Shown here in pieces: positions 12,250 through 25,291 of a stretch of 64,000 nt of DNA. This DNA comes from Amphibalanus amphitrite (taxonomy: Eukaryota > Arthropoda > Thecostraca > Balanomorpha > Balanidae), in contig NW_024882967.1 in the NCBI RefSeq assembly GCF_019059575.1, positions 1 through 64,000 of the forward strand. The letters are read 5' to 3'. How positions within the stretch are numbered: the stretch's first letter is position 1; the number at the start of each line of letters is the position of its first letter. The notes beneath the pieces are model-generated. The model did not search any database. It had not been told where the DNA came from and was given only the letters and a program-made list of their open reading frames with translations. The position numbers and the translations under genes were made by a program.

Positions 12250-13470
12250 TACGGGTGGGCTATACGGACCGCGCGGCCCGGCCCGGCCCGGCGCCGCCGG
12301 CTGACCCGTATGCTCGGCCGCTGCGCCGCTGGGAACGGAAACGGGACGGTAATTGGGTCGGCCGCGGCGGCGGCGGTGGCGGCGCGCTACCGGCCAAGGC
12401 CCGGCCGCGGTGGGGCGCCCTGTTTGCCTCCCGTAAAATGGAATCATCGCGCCATTATCAGGGGACAATGGCGCGGTGCCGCCGCCACCGGACGACCATT
12501 GAGGGCAGCTCACCGGGCGTCGGCGCGCCAAATTCACCCGCCAAACACACCCGGAGTCCTGGCGGGGCGGTCAGAACCCGCAGACTGTGTGTCTGTGACC
12601 GCGGTGTGTGTCTGTGACCGTGCTGTGTGTCTGTGACCGCGGTGTGTGTCTGCCGGCTGCTGCAGGGTCTGGGCCGCTCTGGGCGGCAGTACCCACGGCA
12701 GTACCCACCGGCGCCTGTCACCACGGCCCGGCGCGGCGCCGGCCACGGAGCACTGCAGGAAAGCCGCCCGCCCGCCCTCGGCCGGCGCGCCCGTCACGCC
12801 GAGCACCATCTGACGTCGCGCAGACGTGTGACGCGTGACGTCACCCGGCCCGTGACGGCCGTCACATGTGCTGCCCCGCCGGCCGGCCGGCTGTGCCGCG
12901 CGATACCGACGGAGTAGACACAGACACCGCCATGAACCGTTCAGCGGGAAAATGTCACCCGGAGTGACTCACCCTGACGAAATCATTTTATCAACAGCCC
13001 GACTCTACAACAGCTGGGTCGAACGATTGTCAACGCCACGTGTCAGGTAACCATGCCATGCTTTAACCTTTACTAAGCCAAACAAATACAGTCTCCCCCA
13101 GGTGAACATACCTGTGTGTCGGTATAGCTGCAGCCTCCACTGCCCCTCCGCTGGCTGTGCTGCTGCCGCTGCTGCTATGGGCTGCTGCAGCTGCTGGCCG
13201 ACGCCGCCGCCGCCGCTGCTGCTGCTGCTGCTCCCCGCTCCCCGCGGCTGGGCGAACTGACGGCTGCGGCGGCGCGCGGCCCGCCGCCGTCCGGCCACGT
13301 CCCGCACCTGTCGGTGGCCGCGCCGCCAGCAGGCCGCCGCCGACGGCTACCAGGTAGAACGGCAGTAACGCAGCGGCGCCCAGCGGCCGGAGTAACCCCA
13401 CCACGTGGTCGCACGGGGAAACCGCGCCGATCACCCGCGCGTACGTCGGTCAGGGTAGGTTCAATGGGTA
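12250..13470. other. CpG-rich block with trinucleotide runs
   Basis: Very GC-rich with many CpG. It includes GCC/GCT-type triplet runs near 13150-13240 and a CRE-like tgacgtca at 12837-12844. It could be a CpG-island-like promoter region. No exon with recognisable product was found on either strand. Confidence 0.4.
12584..12652. repeat. 17-bp tandem repeat (tgtgtctgtgaccgcgg)
   Basis: Four nearly identical copies of a 17-bp unit, with small variants in the third. Confidence 0.9.
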
Positions 13471-13903
13471 GCGTGATATTCGAATGGAAATTGAGGCCAA
13501 TTAATTCAAATGCAGACTGATTCAAAACATTTCATTTTATTTTTTATTTTTTTGAAGAATCGTTTACATTGCTACCCATAACCTATCAGCTATACAAATC
13601 ACATTGAGCTAAATTGGAAGTATTTTGTCATAAGAAGCGTATGTAGAAATTTATCTAAGATAACCGTTTATTTTTACAAAAATAGCTGACGTTTCTATAT
13701 GTGTCATTGTTCGAACACTTCTTCTATTCACTTCGCTAATTTAAGGACATGCTGCATCATTATGATATCAAATAGCCTTGGCTGTTTCCTTGTCATGTTG
13801 CAGAACTATACGCTCTTTCTTATTTGCTGCGGTCAATTTTTTTGTCTGTACCAATTCCGTCGTCAATTGTTGTTATAGTCACTCACGTATCTCCCTGTCC
13901 TCC

Positions 13904-14026
<123 letters not shown>

Positions 14027-14520
14027 CCACATAGGTACTCCTTTGCTCCGGCTGGGTCGCACATTCACAAACACAAATTATCCTCCATTAGGATAGGGGA
14101 CAGTTGGAGGGCGCTGGGAGGGGCGGGGAGGCGGGGAGGCGGGAGGCGGTGGGACGCTGGGACGATGGGACCACACGACCGACCCGCCACGGCGCCTGCG
14201 TTCTCCAGGAGGGATGACTGGCATCACCACCAGCACCACTGGACCGGTGGTGCTGATATCAGGCCGTCACCAGCCGAGGAATGTGTCCCATTGAGCGGTT
14301 GGTGCCGCCGGAATGCACCGACTCGGCGACGAATGGCATTGCCGGAGACGGTGGACGTATCAGACACCGACAAACTGCCATCGATTCTCGCGGCCGTCCA
14401 AGGCAGCTCGCGGCCACAAACTGCATGACAACAAATGGCATAAATGGATCCAAAGAAAGACACAACGAAAGCGAAAATAAACATGATGATACGAAATAAA
14501 CATGCTGGATGTCGTACCAT

Positions 14521-14575
14521 TTTGTCTGCTTGCTTGTTTGTTTGTTTGTTTGTTTGTTTGTTTGTTTGTTTGTTT
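14521..14575. repeat. (TTTG)n microsatellite
   Basis: About a dozen tandem TTTG units preceded by two tgct units. Confidence 0.95.
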
Positions 14576-14804
14576 TGCTGCTTAAGGTAAATTCCTTAGA
14601 AGAATCAAATGAAATTCGGGATGCTGTTTAAAGTGCTGTTGCCAATAGGTCACATGTCAGGCCAAGGTCAGGTCAAAGGTAAAAGCTGCGAGTTTCTACA
14701 GCATTAGCTTTAGAGCCCAGTTGGCGAGAAATGGTCTGAGATTGATCACCCAGAATACGTCGTTATGCAGGACAAGATGCCGTAGTTAGGATGCCACATG
14801 AAGT

Positions 14805-15750
14805 TTAACCCTCGCCCGTAAACGGCGATCTGCCACCTTCGCCCATGCAGGGGGGTGGTTGGTGCGACCCCCCCTTGGCGTTTGAAAACGGAGCGTCGTA
14901 GAGCTTAGCGGAAAAGACCAACGGATTGCTCTCGCCGAGATCTCGCGATTGGTGGTATATTTTTTGGTCCTAGGTCAACATTTGACCTACTTTTGACCGG
15001 TCAAAGGTCAAATTTTTCGGAAAAATAGACTTTTTCAACTTTCCGCGGCGATTGCGGCAAAACGGTGGGAGATATCGACTTGAAACCTTCACTATCGTGT
15101 TCCTTGATCAATTCTCTATCGTTTGGTATGTATTTCGTTTCCCTAGCTCTAAAAATGGCGCGTTGGGAGCGCCGGAAGTCGGCAAGGTCACAGTCGGCGG
15201 CAGAAATTCGAAAAATCAAAATTTAAATTTTTGAAATCTGATTGTATTTTTGGATTTGGGAGGTCCATTTGCTCCCTATAGAAGCTAATATTGCTGCATA
15301 TTCCCATCGAGGTGACAACAATTAGCAAAATAGTGGTTCGGGCGCTTTTCAAAAATAGTACCGGACGCTGTTCCTCTTGTGACGTCATAGCTCCGTGACC
15401 TGACCTGACCCGGTCAAGTTTCTTATATCATATGATAGCCAATACTTGCCCCAACATGCATGGGAAGTTTCATCACGATCCATCAACCGATGTCCGTACC
15501 ACCGGCAGGAAACCTCGGGCGTTGGCACTCAGTTTGTGAAAATCCGGCCGGAGGCTGTTCCCTTTGTGACGTCATAACTCCGTGACCTGACATGACCCGG
15601 TCAATTTTTTTTTATCAAAAGATGCGCAAGGTTTGCCCCATAAGGTACCCAAAATTTGGCGGCGCTGCGCGCCGCCGTTTTTGCACTATTTCCGAAAAAC
15701 CTCAGGGGGGGGGTTGCACCAACCCCCCCCCCTACATGGGCGATGGTTAA
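14805..15750. mobile_element. TTAA-flanked piggyBac-like MITE
   Basis: TTAA at both ends (14805-14808, 15747-15750), followed inward by inverted repeats: TTAACCCTCGCCC on the left and GGGCGATGGTTAA on the right. Each end then has a G-run/C-run hairpin (ggggggtggttggtgcgaccccccc; on the right ggttgcaccaacc between G and C runs). TTAA targets with CCC-starting inverted repeats are typical of piggyBac. No transposase frame is present. The interior has repeated cctgacctgacccggtcaa words. Family inferred from end structure. Confidence 0.7.
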
Positions 15751-15929
15751 GGTCAAGGTAAGGTCAGGTTAGACCATGGAATGGAATGGAATGGGGTAGG
15801 TATTTGTGACACATGTGTTGTGGGATTTTACTGACATAACTCAATAGGGGTGCTCAATTAGTGATGTGGACAAATGTTGAATGCATTTCATGTCAAGAGC
15901 GAATTAACTTGCGATGTGCTGGTGTTCTG

Positions 15930-16500
15930 GGTTTTCCGTGGTGTGCTGAGGGGCCGGGGCGTTTTCACGCCCCTCGTCTAACTCGGCTCCTTGGCCACGT
16001 AGCGACACGCAGTAGCCGGAAATCGAACGAGCATCAAAATAATGACGGAAATATTTTTTTGTCATTTTGTAGTTCAGGTCGCCAGAGGTCATCGAAGGTC
16101 AAATTTTGTCTATTTCAACATTTTTTTCTTCTTCAAAACACCGACGAATAACTCGGGAGCTACAGCACCGCGGAAAAGCGCATTCAATAGCACTTTTAAA
16201 GGCCTTTCTGATTATTGTTCACAGATCTGACCTCAGGTAAATGGTTTAGCTTCCAGAGAGCAAAGACTATAAAAATAGCCGTTTTAACGAAATAGGTTTT
16301 TCTGCAATAAGTTTTGACTCAAGGGAGTCACGACATTCATTTTGCCAATACCGTGTTCCCCTGGTCGACACACGTCAAATGAACTATAATTTGACCTTAA
16401 AATTAAAAAAAAATTAATCGCCATTTTCGCCTAAAAAACGGCAAAATTTCAAACGCCGCTAACATCTTCATTTTTAAAGAAATCTAGACGTAACAAAAAA
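15930..16500 (-). mobile_element. Fragment of the TGACCT-rich repeat family
   Basis: Segments here (for example ggctccttggccacgtagcgacacgcagta and the gaaaagcgcattcaatagc region) are reverse-complement relatives of 19100-19360 and of the RANBP3 intron copy at 58400-58640. No intact ends seen; the hAT copy B is inserted in the right part. Confidence 0.6.
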
Positions 16501-16521
16501 AGGTTATACGTGATTCTACTT

Positions 16522-17947
16522 CAGTGGCGGATCCAGGGGGGGGTCACATGGGTCATGGCCCCCCCCCCCCCTTGAGGCCCGGGGGCCCAAAGACCTGCCA
16601 GGGGCACCACCGGCCTATCAGGGGTATCACAGTCCTGACAGGGGCACCACAGGACCGCCAGGGGCACCACAGGCCTAGCAGGAACACCACGGGCCTGGTG
16701 CCCCTGGGCCCTGACAGGACTGTAACGCCCCTGACAAGCCTGAAGTGTCCCCGGCAGGCACGTGGTGCCCCTCCTGACAGGCCTGAGGCGCCCCTGCAAG
16801 GCCGGTGGTGCCCCTGGCAGGCCTGTGGTGTCCATGGCAGGCCTGTGGTGCCCTTGCTAGGCCTCTGGTGCCCCTGACAGGCTTGTAGTGCCCCTGGAAG
16901 GACTGTGGTGCTCCTGGGCCCTGACAAGCCTGAGGTGCCCGGCCATGACAGGCCAGTGGTGCCTTGCTAGGCCTGTGGTGCCCCTGGCAGGCCTGTGGTG
17001 CCCCTGGCAGGCCTCTGGTGCCCCTGACAGGCTTGCGGTGCCCTTGGAAGGACTGTGCTGTCCCTGGGCCCTGACAAGCCTGAGGTGCCCCTGACAGGCC
17101 CGTGGTGCCCTTGTTAGGCCTGTGGCGCCCCTGGCAGGCCTCTGGTGCCCTTGCTAGGCCGCTGGTACCCCTGCGCCCGGAGAGGACTGGTGCCCCTGAA
17201 AAGTCTGAAGTGCCCCTCGGCAGGCCCGTGGTGCCCCTGACAGGCCCAAGGTGCCCCTGCGAGGCCGGTGGTGCCCCTGGCAGACCTCTGGTGCCCCTGG
17301 CAGGTCTGTGGTGCCCCTGGCAGGTCTGTGGTGCCCCTGGCAGGCCTGTGTTGACTGGTGCCCCTGCTAGGCCGCTGGTGCCCCTCACAGGCCTGCGGTG
17401 CCCCTGGAAGGACTGTGGTACCCCTGCCCCTAGGGGTGCTCATGGGCCCAACAGGCCCGTTGTGCCCCTGACAGGCCTGTCGTGTATACCTGCTAGACCT
17501 GTGGTGCCCCTGCTTCCTGGCGGGCCTGTGGCGCCCCTACAAGGCCGTAGGTGCCCCTGACAGGTTTGTGGTGTCCCTGGAAGGACTTTGGTGCCCCTGA
17601 CAAGCCTGAAGTGTCAATGACAGACCCTTTAGACGCCAGGGTCAAGTTCGTCGGACTGACAACGATTCGCTTACCTGATAACGTTCCTGGTAAGTACTCA
17701 CTACTCAGCGTCCACAACATATATACACATAGCACATTCATATATACTTGCTTACAATTGGTAAATGTGGTTGTGGCAAGAGTTAAGATACTGACTTAAA
17801 ATAAAAAAATAAAAAGAAAAAACTGAAAATGGGGGCACCACCAAAATGAAGTGGACGAAATCCGTTGAGTTTTTAATTTTGAGTATAGGTAGGGGCACCA
17901 CTTCGATTCATGACCCTCCCCTTGGAGTTTTCCTGGATCCGCCCCTG
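16522..17947 (-). mobile_element. Non-autonomous hAT-type element, copy B
   Basis: Reverse-orientation copy of the element at 2460-4244. It starts CAGTGGCGGATCC, ends GGATCCGCCCCTG and is flanked by a perfect 8-bp duplication, ttctactt (16514-16521 and 17948-17955). It is about 360 bp shorter than copy A, mainly through fewer 20-bp minisatellite units, while the unique shoulder at 17620-17940 is nearly identical to copy A. No transposase frame. Confidence 0.88.
16585..17615. repeat. 20-bp minisatellite inside hAT copy B
   Basis: Same 20-bp unit as at 2826-4195 in the opposite direction. The orientation switch is also present, here near 16690. Its 237-codon frame is a repeat artefact. Confidence 0.9.
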
Positions 17948-17955
17948 TTCTACTT

Positions 17956-19471
17956 TGTCTATCAAACGCCTATCTCGGTTTTTTGAAAAAAATAGATTTT
18001 AGCAATTTTTTTTATTAAAAACTGACTTTTTTTGGAAAATAGTTTTTAAATCCAAATTTTTGAGTGTATCGAAAAAACCGAAATATATTCAAAGAAGTGG
18101 TCTATGTGCACCTACATAACAATTTTTAGTAGAATCGGTTCAAAAATATGGGAGGTTTTTAAAATTTTATGACGTCACGACACACAAACTTTTAGACAAA
18201 ATGATTTTTTTTTGAAGTTCTACATAGACCTTGTACGGTAACAAAAAAGCACCATTCGATTCGCCGTGAAAAACTGCATCAGTTAGACACCTTTTTAGGC
18301 CTCAACAACCAACTTCAAAATTTGACCTCACTTGACCTGACCTTGACTTGATCTCGACCTGAAATTCATCCAGAGGTGGTCCATATCACTTATTGAGTGT
18401 GCCTATTGAATTCTATGAATAAAATGACCCATAAAACATATGTCGCACATGCCCTTTTCTATATTTTGTTTTGGTGACCTGAACTGACCTGATCTTGACC
18501 TTGACCTTTAAATGATATTGTATGCAACGAATATTGTCTTGGTAGCCTAAGAACACGTTTTGGGCAATCAGTCTCAGTCCATTCTTCGGCAACTACGGTG
18601 CAAGGCCGATACTGTAGAAACTTGCATTTTGTACCCTTGACCTGACCTTGACCCGTGATTGACCTGACCTCTGACCTACTTAAGCAAACAAAAATTGGGC
18701 TCTTAAGATCCGCCTTGTTGAGAGCTTTCGATTGCCGTTTTCCCCGTCCTTCTACGACTGCATCGGTTCGGAAGTTAGACAGGGGAGGGGGGGGGGGACA
18801 GAATCTTCCCCCCTCCACCCCAGCAGGACGCGTATGGCTGAATAGGCCAGCGGGGCGCGGGATATGCAGCATGACCCTTTTCGGTCAGGCTATGACCTTG
18901 ACCTGAGGTCAAATTTTCAAAATGACCTTTCAAGGTCAACAAATAGTTCATTCGACGCATCTCGACGAGAGGAACACGATGCTGCCAAAAGTAATGTCGT
19001 TGCTCTCTTGAGTCAAAAGTTATTGACGAAAAACAATTTTCGTGAAAACTGCTTTTTTACAGTTTTTGTCCTCCTGAGGCTAAACCTTTGACCTGAGGTC
19101 AAATCTGAGAACAATGCTCAGAGAGGTCTGTAAAAGGGCTATCGAATGCGCTTTTCTGCGGCGCTATAGCTCTATTGGTTCCCTAGTTAGCCGTTGGCAG
19201 TTTCCAAAATTGTTGAGATGGACTACCTTTGACCTTTGATGACCTCTGGTGACCTGACCTTTGACCTGACCCAAAAAATGACCGAAATGTTTTCGTCATT
19301 ATTTTTTACTCTCTTTCGAATACCGTTTATTGCGTGTCGCTACGTGGCCCAGGAGCCGAGTCAGATGGGGTGTTCAGACACCACCCCCCTTATCACCCCC
19401 CGACACCCCCCGACACCCCCCCCCCCAGGCCCAGCGTGGAAGTCGCGGAGCACCGGCCCAGCGCGGGTTAA
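17956..19471. mobile_element. TGACCT-rich repeat ending at a TTAA junction
   Basis: Dense tgacctgacc/aggtcaaa words. The segment 18868-19360 closely matches 58138-58640 in a RANBP3 intron. The right end reads gcgcggg then TTAA (19468-19471), which is the inverted form of the family's ttaacccgcgc end. The left boundary is unclear. Confidence 0.6.
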
Positions 19472-20492
19472 CCCGCGCCCCGTAGGGCTATCGACGGACC
19501 CTACCACCCGTGGGGGGGGGGGGGCGTTTCGGCCCTCCTCCTAAGATCTCGGAAATTTACCGGCCGATTTTCAAAATTCAAACGGCGTTCGATAGCCCCA
19601 CCAGGGAACTACCTTGTGACTAAATTTCATTAACCTAGGTCAAACCGATGACGTCACAGGTCAGGTCAAAGGTCGGATTTTCACCGTTCACAGGCATTTC
19701 AAGAAATGTGTTGTGAAATCGAGTAAATTGGTAATTTATTGAAAACCATCGATGGTACATTGTTCGTCAAACACATACTTTGCTATCTGAGTTCACTGAT
19801 ACCAGGTCAGGTCACAGCGAGGTCAGGTCACCGGGGTCACAATATGAAAGTGTGGTGTGATACATGTTTTATGGTCCATTTTACATGACAAATGCGATTA
19901 TGTGGGTTAGGCAGCCTTTGGGGCCAGCCTAGGTCACGTTTTAGTGAAGGTCAGGTCAAGGTTAGGTCAAATTAGGTCAAATTTCAAAGTTGATATTTCG
20001 GCATTAAATGGGTATCGATTCGATGCAGCTCGTCACGGGTAGCCTAATGGTGGTCTTTGTTTTGCTCTACGACGTCTAGAATTGCCAAAAATTGAGTTTG
20101 AAAATTTGACGACATCATTTTTGAACAGTTTTTCGCTATAACTTGGCCAAAAAACGAGGTATCGATCTGAAATTTGGTATGTAGATAGGTAGGTACTATC
20201 ACATATATTCCGGTTTTTTCGAAACTCAAACAGCTTTTGGAATGTTTTGGCTAATACATCTAAAAAAAAATGTTTTTTTTTCATTTTGGGGGTCAAAACT
20301 CTAAAATTTCAAAAATCCGAGATAACAGTTTCTGTTTTGTAGCCCTGTCAATTCTACACCTTTTATGTTGGATCATTTTTCTGCATCTTCAAAGCTGTAG
20401 GCCTGACAGGTCTTCTCGCGAAGGTCTTTTTTCGGTCGAAAATGACAGAACATGACGTCATTCTGATGTCATTTGTGGCCAACCTATCATAT
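19468..20492 (+). mobile_element. Left end of a second TTAA-type element
   Basis: Starts TTAACCCGCGCCCCG and shares its first 700 bp or so with the complete element at 32570-33748 (the aactaccttgtgac, cctaggtcaaaccgatgacgtcac and gtatcgatctgaaat segments). The right end is replaced by another element at 20493, so the copy is truncated or interrupted. Confidence 0.6.
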
Positions 20493-21675
20493 CCCACGAC
20501 CGCCTGGGGGGTCGGATCCGACCCCCCTCCGTTTTTCTTGAATAACTCATGAACCACTTTCGCTATCTACTTGAAACTTAGCATACCTTCTCCCCCATCA
20601 ATATGACGTCTCCTGTGCAATTTTGAAGAAAAAATTTCCAAAAATTATTCAGATATATCGATTTTAGTGATGTAACTACATGGCGTTTTTAGTCAAAAAG
20701 TGGTAAATGTTTAAAAAAAATCGCCAAAAATCAGGGTTTGAAGCAAATTGCAAATTAAGGACATGAAAAGACGCAGCTTAACGAGTTCTTTAAAATGGTT
20801 ATCTCGGATTTTCCATAAAATGCGTTTTTCACCCCTAAAAATTCAAAAAACTATATTTTTATGAAAACAGCTAATAAAATCCAAACTTTTGGGAATTTCC
20901 AAAAACCCGGAATATATGTTGTAGCGCTCTATTAGAACATTAGATGCCCCAAATTTCAACTTTCTATCTTGACTTTTGCCCCCCAAATTGTAAAAAATAG
21001 CTCCAACATGCATAGGGCATGGTGACGTCATAAGCATTTCCGTGAATTAGAGGCATTTCTGAACATCGCATGTGAAAACAAATGGCACCACTAGATTCCT
21101 GGGACAAAGCTCGTCTAGAAAAGTGCATTTTTATGTCAAAACTAAAAAGTTGAAAAATTGACTTTTTTCTTAGCCCTCGTTTAGTTATGTATAGTATAAA
21201 CGATTTTTTATGCTTTTGATGCACACTTATCACCAGCAGGGTAACTTGGGGTCACATATAACCATTACCATCGGATTCGGCGTGAAAAATAAGCCATAAA
21301 ACATGTGTCGCACGCCCATGTAGCAGAAAGTGAAAACCGTGACCTTTCGTGACCTGACCTGACCTTGACCCGTGCTTAGTATGACCCCTATACGCACATG
21401 GTACCTTCACTAGGCCTTTGAGGTCATTTTTGGTGAGTTTCAAGCAGCAGCTATCGATTCCGCTGTCCGTAAGCCGATTCATGCAAAACCCCTGAATTTG
21501 ACCTTTGACCTGACCTTGACCCAAAAGTTGACCTCAATCTTAAAATCTTAAGAGTGCTTTGGGAAGGTCTCGTAGAGACCTTTCGAACGCCGCCTCGCGG
21601 GGCTCGATACGACCGTTGGTTCTCGAGATAACAGGGGGGGTCGGATCCGACCCCCCCCCCCCAGGCTGTCGTGGG
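20493..21675. mobile_element. Element with CCCACGAC inverted ends
   Basis: The inverted ends CCCACGACCGCCTGGGGGG (left) and CCCAGGCTGTCGTGGG (right) each run into a G-run / tcggatccga / C-run hairpin. No clear target duplication. The interior has repeated TGACCT words. Probably related to the neighbouring TTAA family, but that is inference. Confidence 0.5.
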
Positions 21676-21798
21676 TACGGAAATAGCCCAGGCGGTGCCG
21701 GGATATCCTCTGGAAAATTTTGCCCGGATGGGTCCTGAAAGTTTGGTGGCGATATCGACGGAAAAGGACGGGGGGGCGTTTCGGCCCCCCCCTACATG

Positions 21799-22802
21799 TT
21801 AACCCGCGCACCGACGGGGGTCTGCGCCAACTTCGCACCGACGGGGGGGCGGATGACGCCCCCCCCCCTGAGATCTCGAGAACGAAGCAAGATAGCGACA
21901 AGCGGTAAACGGCATCGGATACGCACGGACAAGGTCTACAATTTTTTTAAGGTCATTTTCAGGTCAGGTCAAAGATGACGTCACAGGGGTCGAAAAAGTC
22001 AAAATGGCGGCGCTAGATGAGAGAGTTTTCTCGAATAACTTTCGAATTAGTCAAGATAGGAACAAACTAAGGGCATCATCGTGATCCTCTCGTCAATCCG
22101 CATCGAATATTATATATGTTGACCTCGAAAGGTCAAGGTCAAAGGTTGACCTCAGGTCACGTGACCTCGAGGGCATCATGTATATCATTCGATGCGTCTT
22201 GACGATCTGAACACAATGAGACCATCCGCGCGGCTGTATCTTGTTCCTGTACGGAGTTATTGACAAAAAACCTTGGGTGACCTTTGATGACGTCACATGA
22301 CCTTACAGCTCCCCAACAACAAAACAGACCTCAAGATAGTGAAGGTTGATCGTATATGAAGTCATGTATGGTATATGGGACCATTCCGACCCGTTTTAGT
22401 GGTAAAAACAGGGAGTTGATTTTTCCCCCATTGACTTATAATGGGGAGGTCGCGAAATTGACCTGACCTTAGGTCACCGACATCAAAATTCCGAGATATA
22501 CAAATTGTAGCTACCTACTAATGACCTAATAACATCCTGCGACTTTCAAAGGCCTCCGACATCTACTGTAGCTCTGGCACGGTGACAAAGTTGCAAAAAA
22601 GTGACTTGAGGTTGGGTCATTCAAAGTGACCTGGTGACCTGACCTTAAAAGTTAGGAGGTTCAAACTTGCACACCATGTGTAAAATTGATGACAAAATAG
22701 TCGTACCAAATTTCGCGGCGCTACGCGCTGCGTGTTTCCCGCTATCCGCGAAAAACCTCAGGGGGGGGCGGATATCCGCCCCCCCGTCGGTGCGCAGGTT
22801 AA
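21799..22802 (+). mobile_element. Complete TTAA-flanked piggyBac-like MITE (type c)
   Basis: TTAA at 21799-21802 and 22799-22802. The inverted ends share TTAACC(C/T)GCGCACCGACGG, each followed by a G-run/cggat/C-run hairpin and ctgag. Interior: tgacgtca at 21976-21983 and six AGGTCA/TGACCT hexamers in 48 bp at 22120-22167. Near-identical relatives at 24305-25291 and 38239-38884 point to recent amplification. No transposase. Confidence 0.75.
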
Positions 22803-24300
22803 GAGGAGTCCCGAATCAGGGCTTAAGAAAAGTGTTCCCAGATAACCCCAGATATTATCATGGCGAAGTACATACAAAATATTGTAGGTACTCTCTCTAT
22901 TTTGAGTATGTGAAATTCACCTTTGTTTTGTACTTCATAATGAGCCTCAAGTAAATGGCTCGTGATAACAATTGCAATATTTACTATCCAATTATAGATT
23001 CAGAGATGCGTAATAAGTGACCAAATGACGTACCTACTTTATTTTCTCAAAACTCCGTATGATAGTTGTCGGAGCTTACCTTTGCAGCATTAGTTTCATT
23101 AGAATTTCAATAACATAATACTTGTTGGCAAGGCATTGTCGGTGGAAAACTAGAAACTTAGAAAAAAGGATATATTGTCAGATGCAACACATTACAAGTA
23201 CCCTCATATTTGTTTGACCGTGGGTTTTCCGTTTTTAGTGAGGTTTGCGGTGGTCTTTAGAAATGCAGTAGTGATCTGGTTACGCCTGCGGCCTGGTTGT
23301 TTTTCGTCAGGCATTATTTTTATTCTAGACGAGAGTGATGCCTGGGTGATTCAGCAAGTAATCTTGAAACTGATAGGCCGTATAGCCGGGTGTATAGCGT
23401 TTGTTGAGGGCGCTATCATGAGTGTGATACAGTGGGAACCAGTGGAATCATGTCAGTCGTGGGCCTGGGGCCAGATGTGCCGAGTGTTATGATTAGCTAC
23501 TTGCACGGTCCAGTGACGACCCCGGCTCAATGATCGATTGGATATGGTTTCAGCTCCCATCCATTGCTAAATACCTACACACAGTGGCCTGATTTTATGG
23601 TGCCAAACATGACTCACTGCAAGTGATGCGACGGTTTTGTGTTCGCTCTAGCCATGGATGTGCTCTATGTATAGCGCTGTTTTTAGACGCTCATGCATCA
23701 CTTACCTTACAAAGTAACCAGTCTGCTGCTTTTATTACCCGTTGTTGGTTCTGTTGGTCAACTTTGACCCGGGCGCCTCGTCAAAGGCTGCCCTCCATCA
23801 CTGATCACGTTACGCTAAAAATAAGCTTATATGGCTTTTCTCACTAAACATGAGCTATAAAAAAGTATTCACTGCATCTGTTTGACTTCAGTGATCCCGT
23901 AGAACCTTTCGTAGAGACCACAATACTTGTTGAAGTTTATGCATTGCACGTGTAGAAAAAATGAACATGATATTTCAATAAAACTGTTTGCAGGCAGGTA
24001 AAAACAATGAAACTGTTCCCTGCAGCCTCTGAACAGCCTGTTAGCTATTTTCACGTTTTGTCGTCAACAAGACGTCAGTCTACCGTTCCCAGTGTGGATG
24101 TTTCTGACACGGATATAACAGGTATAGCGGGCTGAGCGATCGCTGGGAGTATATCACTCTGGTGATGCGGCTCTGTCATTTGGGATGATGGAGGACCGCC
24201 AGGCAGTGGTGCCACCGAGTCACGTGAGCGCGGGGCGTGGCCCCATTCCTAGACCGGAGAGGGAGACGCCCTCAGCTCAACCATGCCAGTCGCAGCACAC
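22803..24300. other. No gene recognised
   Basis: Apparently single-copy sequence between two members of the TTAA family. Frames such as 23175-23492 have no recognisable domain. Confidence 0.5.
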
Positions 24301-24304
24301 TGAA

Positions 24305-25291
24305 AACACGCGCACCGACGGGGGTCTGCGCCAACTTCGTACCGACGGGGGGGGGGGGGGGGGGGAGGCGGATGACCCCCCTGAGATCTCGACAACGAAG
24401 CAAGATAGCGACAAGCGGTAAACGGCATCGGATACGCACGGACAAGGTCTACAATTTTTACCAAAATCATTTTCAGGTCAGGTCAAAGATGACGTCACAG
24501 GGGTCAAATGGTGGCGCTAGATACGGAGATAGTTTTTCGCGAATAACTTTCGAACTAGTCAAGATAGGAACAATCTAAGGGCATCATCGTAATCCTCTCT
24601 TCAATTCGCATCGAATGATGTATATTTTGACCTCGAAAGATCAAGGTCAAAGGTTGACCTCAGGTCACGTGACCTCGAGGTCATCATGTATATTATTCGA
24701 TGCGTCTTGACGAGCTGAACACAATGAGACCATCCGCGCGGCTGTATCTTGTTCCTGTACGGACTTATTGGCAAAAAACCTTTGGTGACCTTTGATGACG
24801 TCACATGACCTTACAGCTGCCCAACAGCAAAACAGACCTCAAGGTAGTGAAGGTTGATCGTATATGAAGTCATGTATGGTATATGGGGCCATTCCGACCC
24901 GTTTTAGTGGTAAAAACAGGGAGTTGATTTTTCCCTCATTGACTTATAATGGGGAGGTCGAGAAATTGACCTGACCTTAGGTCACCGATATCAAAATTCC
25001 GAGATATACAAATTGTAGATACTAATGACCTAATAACATCCTGCGACTTTCAAAGGCCTCCGACATCTACTGTAGCTCTGGCACGGTGACAAAGTTGCAA
25101 AAAAGTGACTTGAGGTTGGGTCATTCAATGTGACCTGGTGACCTGACCTTAAAAGTTAGGAGGTTCAAACTTGCACACCATGTGTGAAATTGATAAAAGA
25201 ATAGTCGTACAAAATTTCGCGGGTTTTCCTGCTATTTGCGAAAAACCTCAGGGGGGCGGATATCCCCCCCCCCCGTCGGTGCTCGTGTTGA
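24305..25291 (+). mobile_element. Type c MITE copy with decayed ends
   Basis: Close copy of 21799-22802 over its whole length, including cgcgcaccgacgggggtc at the left, the ggcgctagata and gaaggttgatcgtatatg segments and the G-run/C-run hairpin at the right. The TTAA is not preserved on either side (acacgcgc left, ctcgtgttga right). Confidence 0.7.

Noticed and set aside
12078-12636. Tyr/Gly-rich + strand frames
   Set aside because: Driven by the 9-bp gttacgggc and 17-bp repeats; no domain and no matching splice sites.
16675-17388. 237-codon frame rich in Gly/Pro/Gln, collagen-like at first sight
   Set aside because: It follows the 20-bp minisatellite in all three registers (20-residue period) and lies inside a hAT element; no Gly-X-Y periodicity holds.
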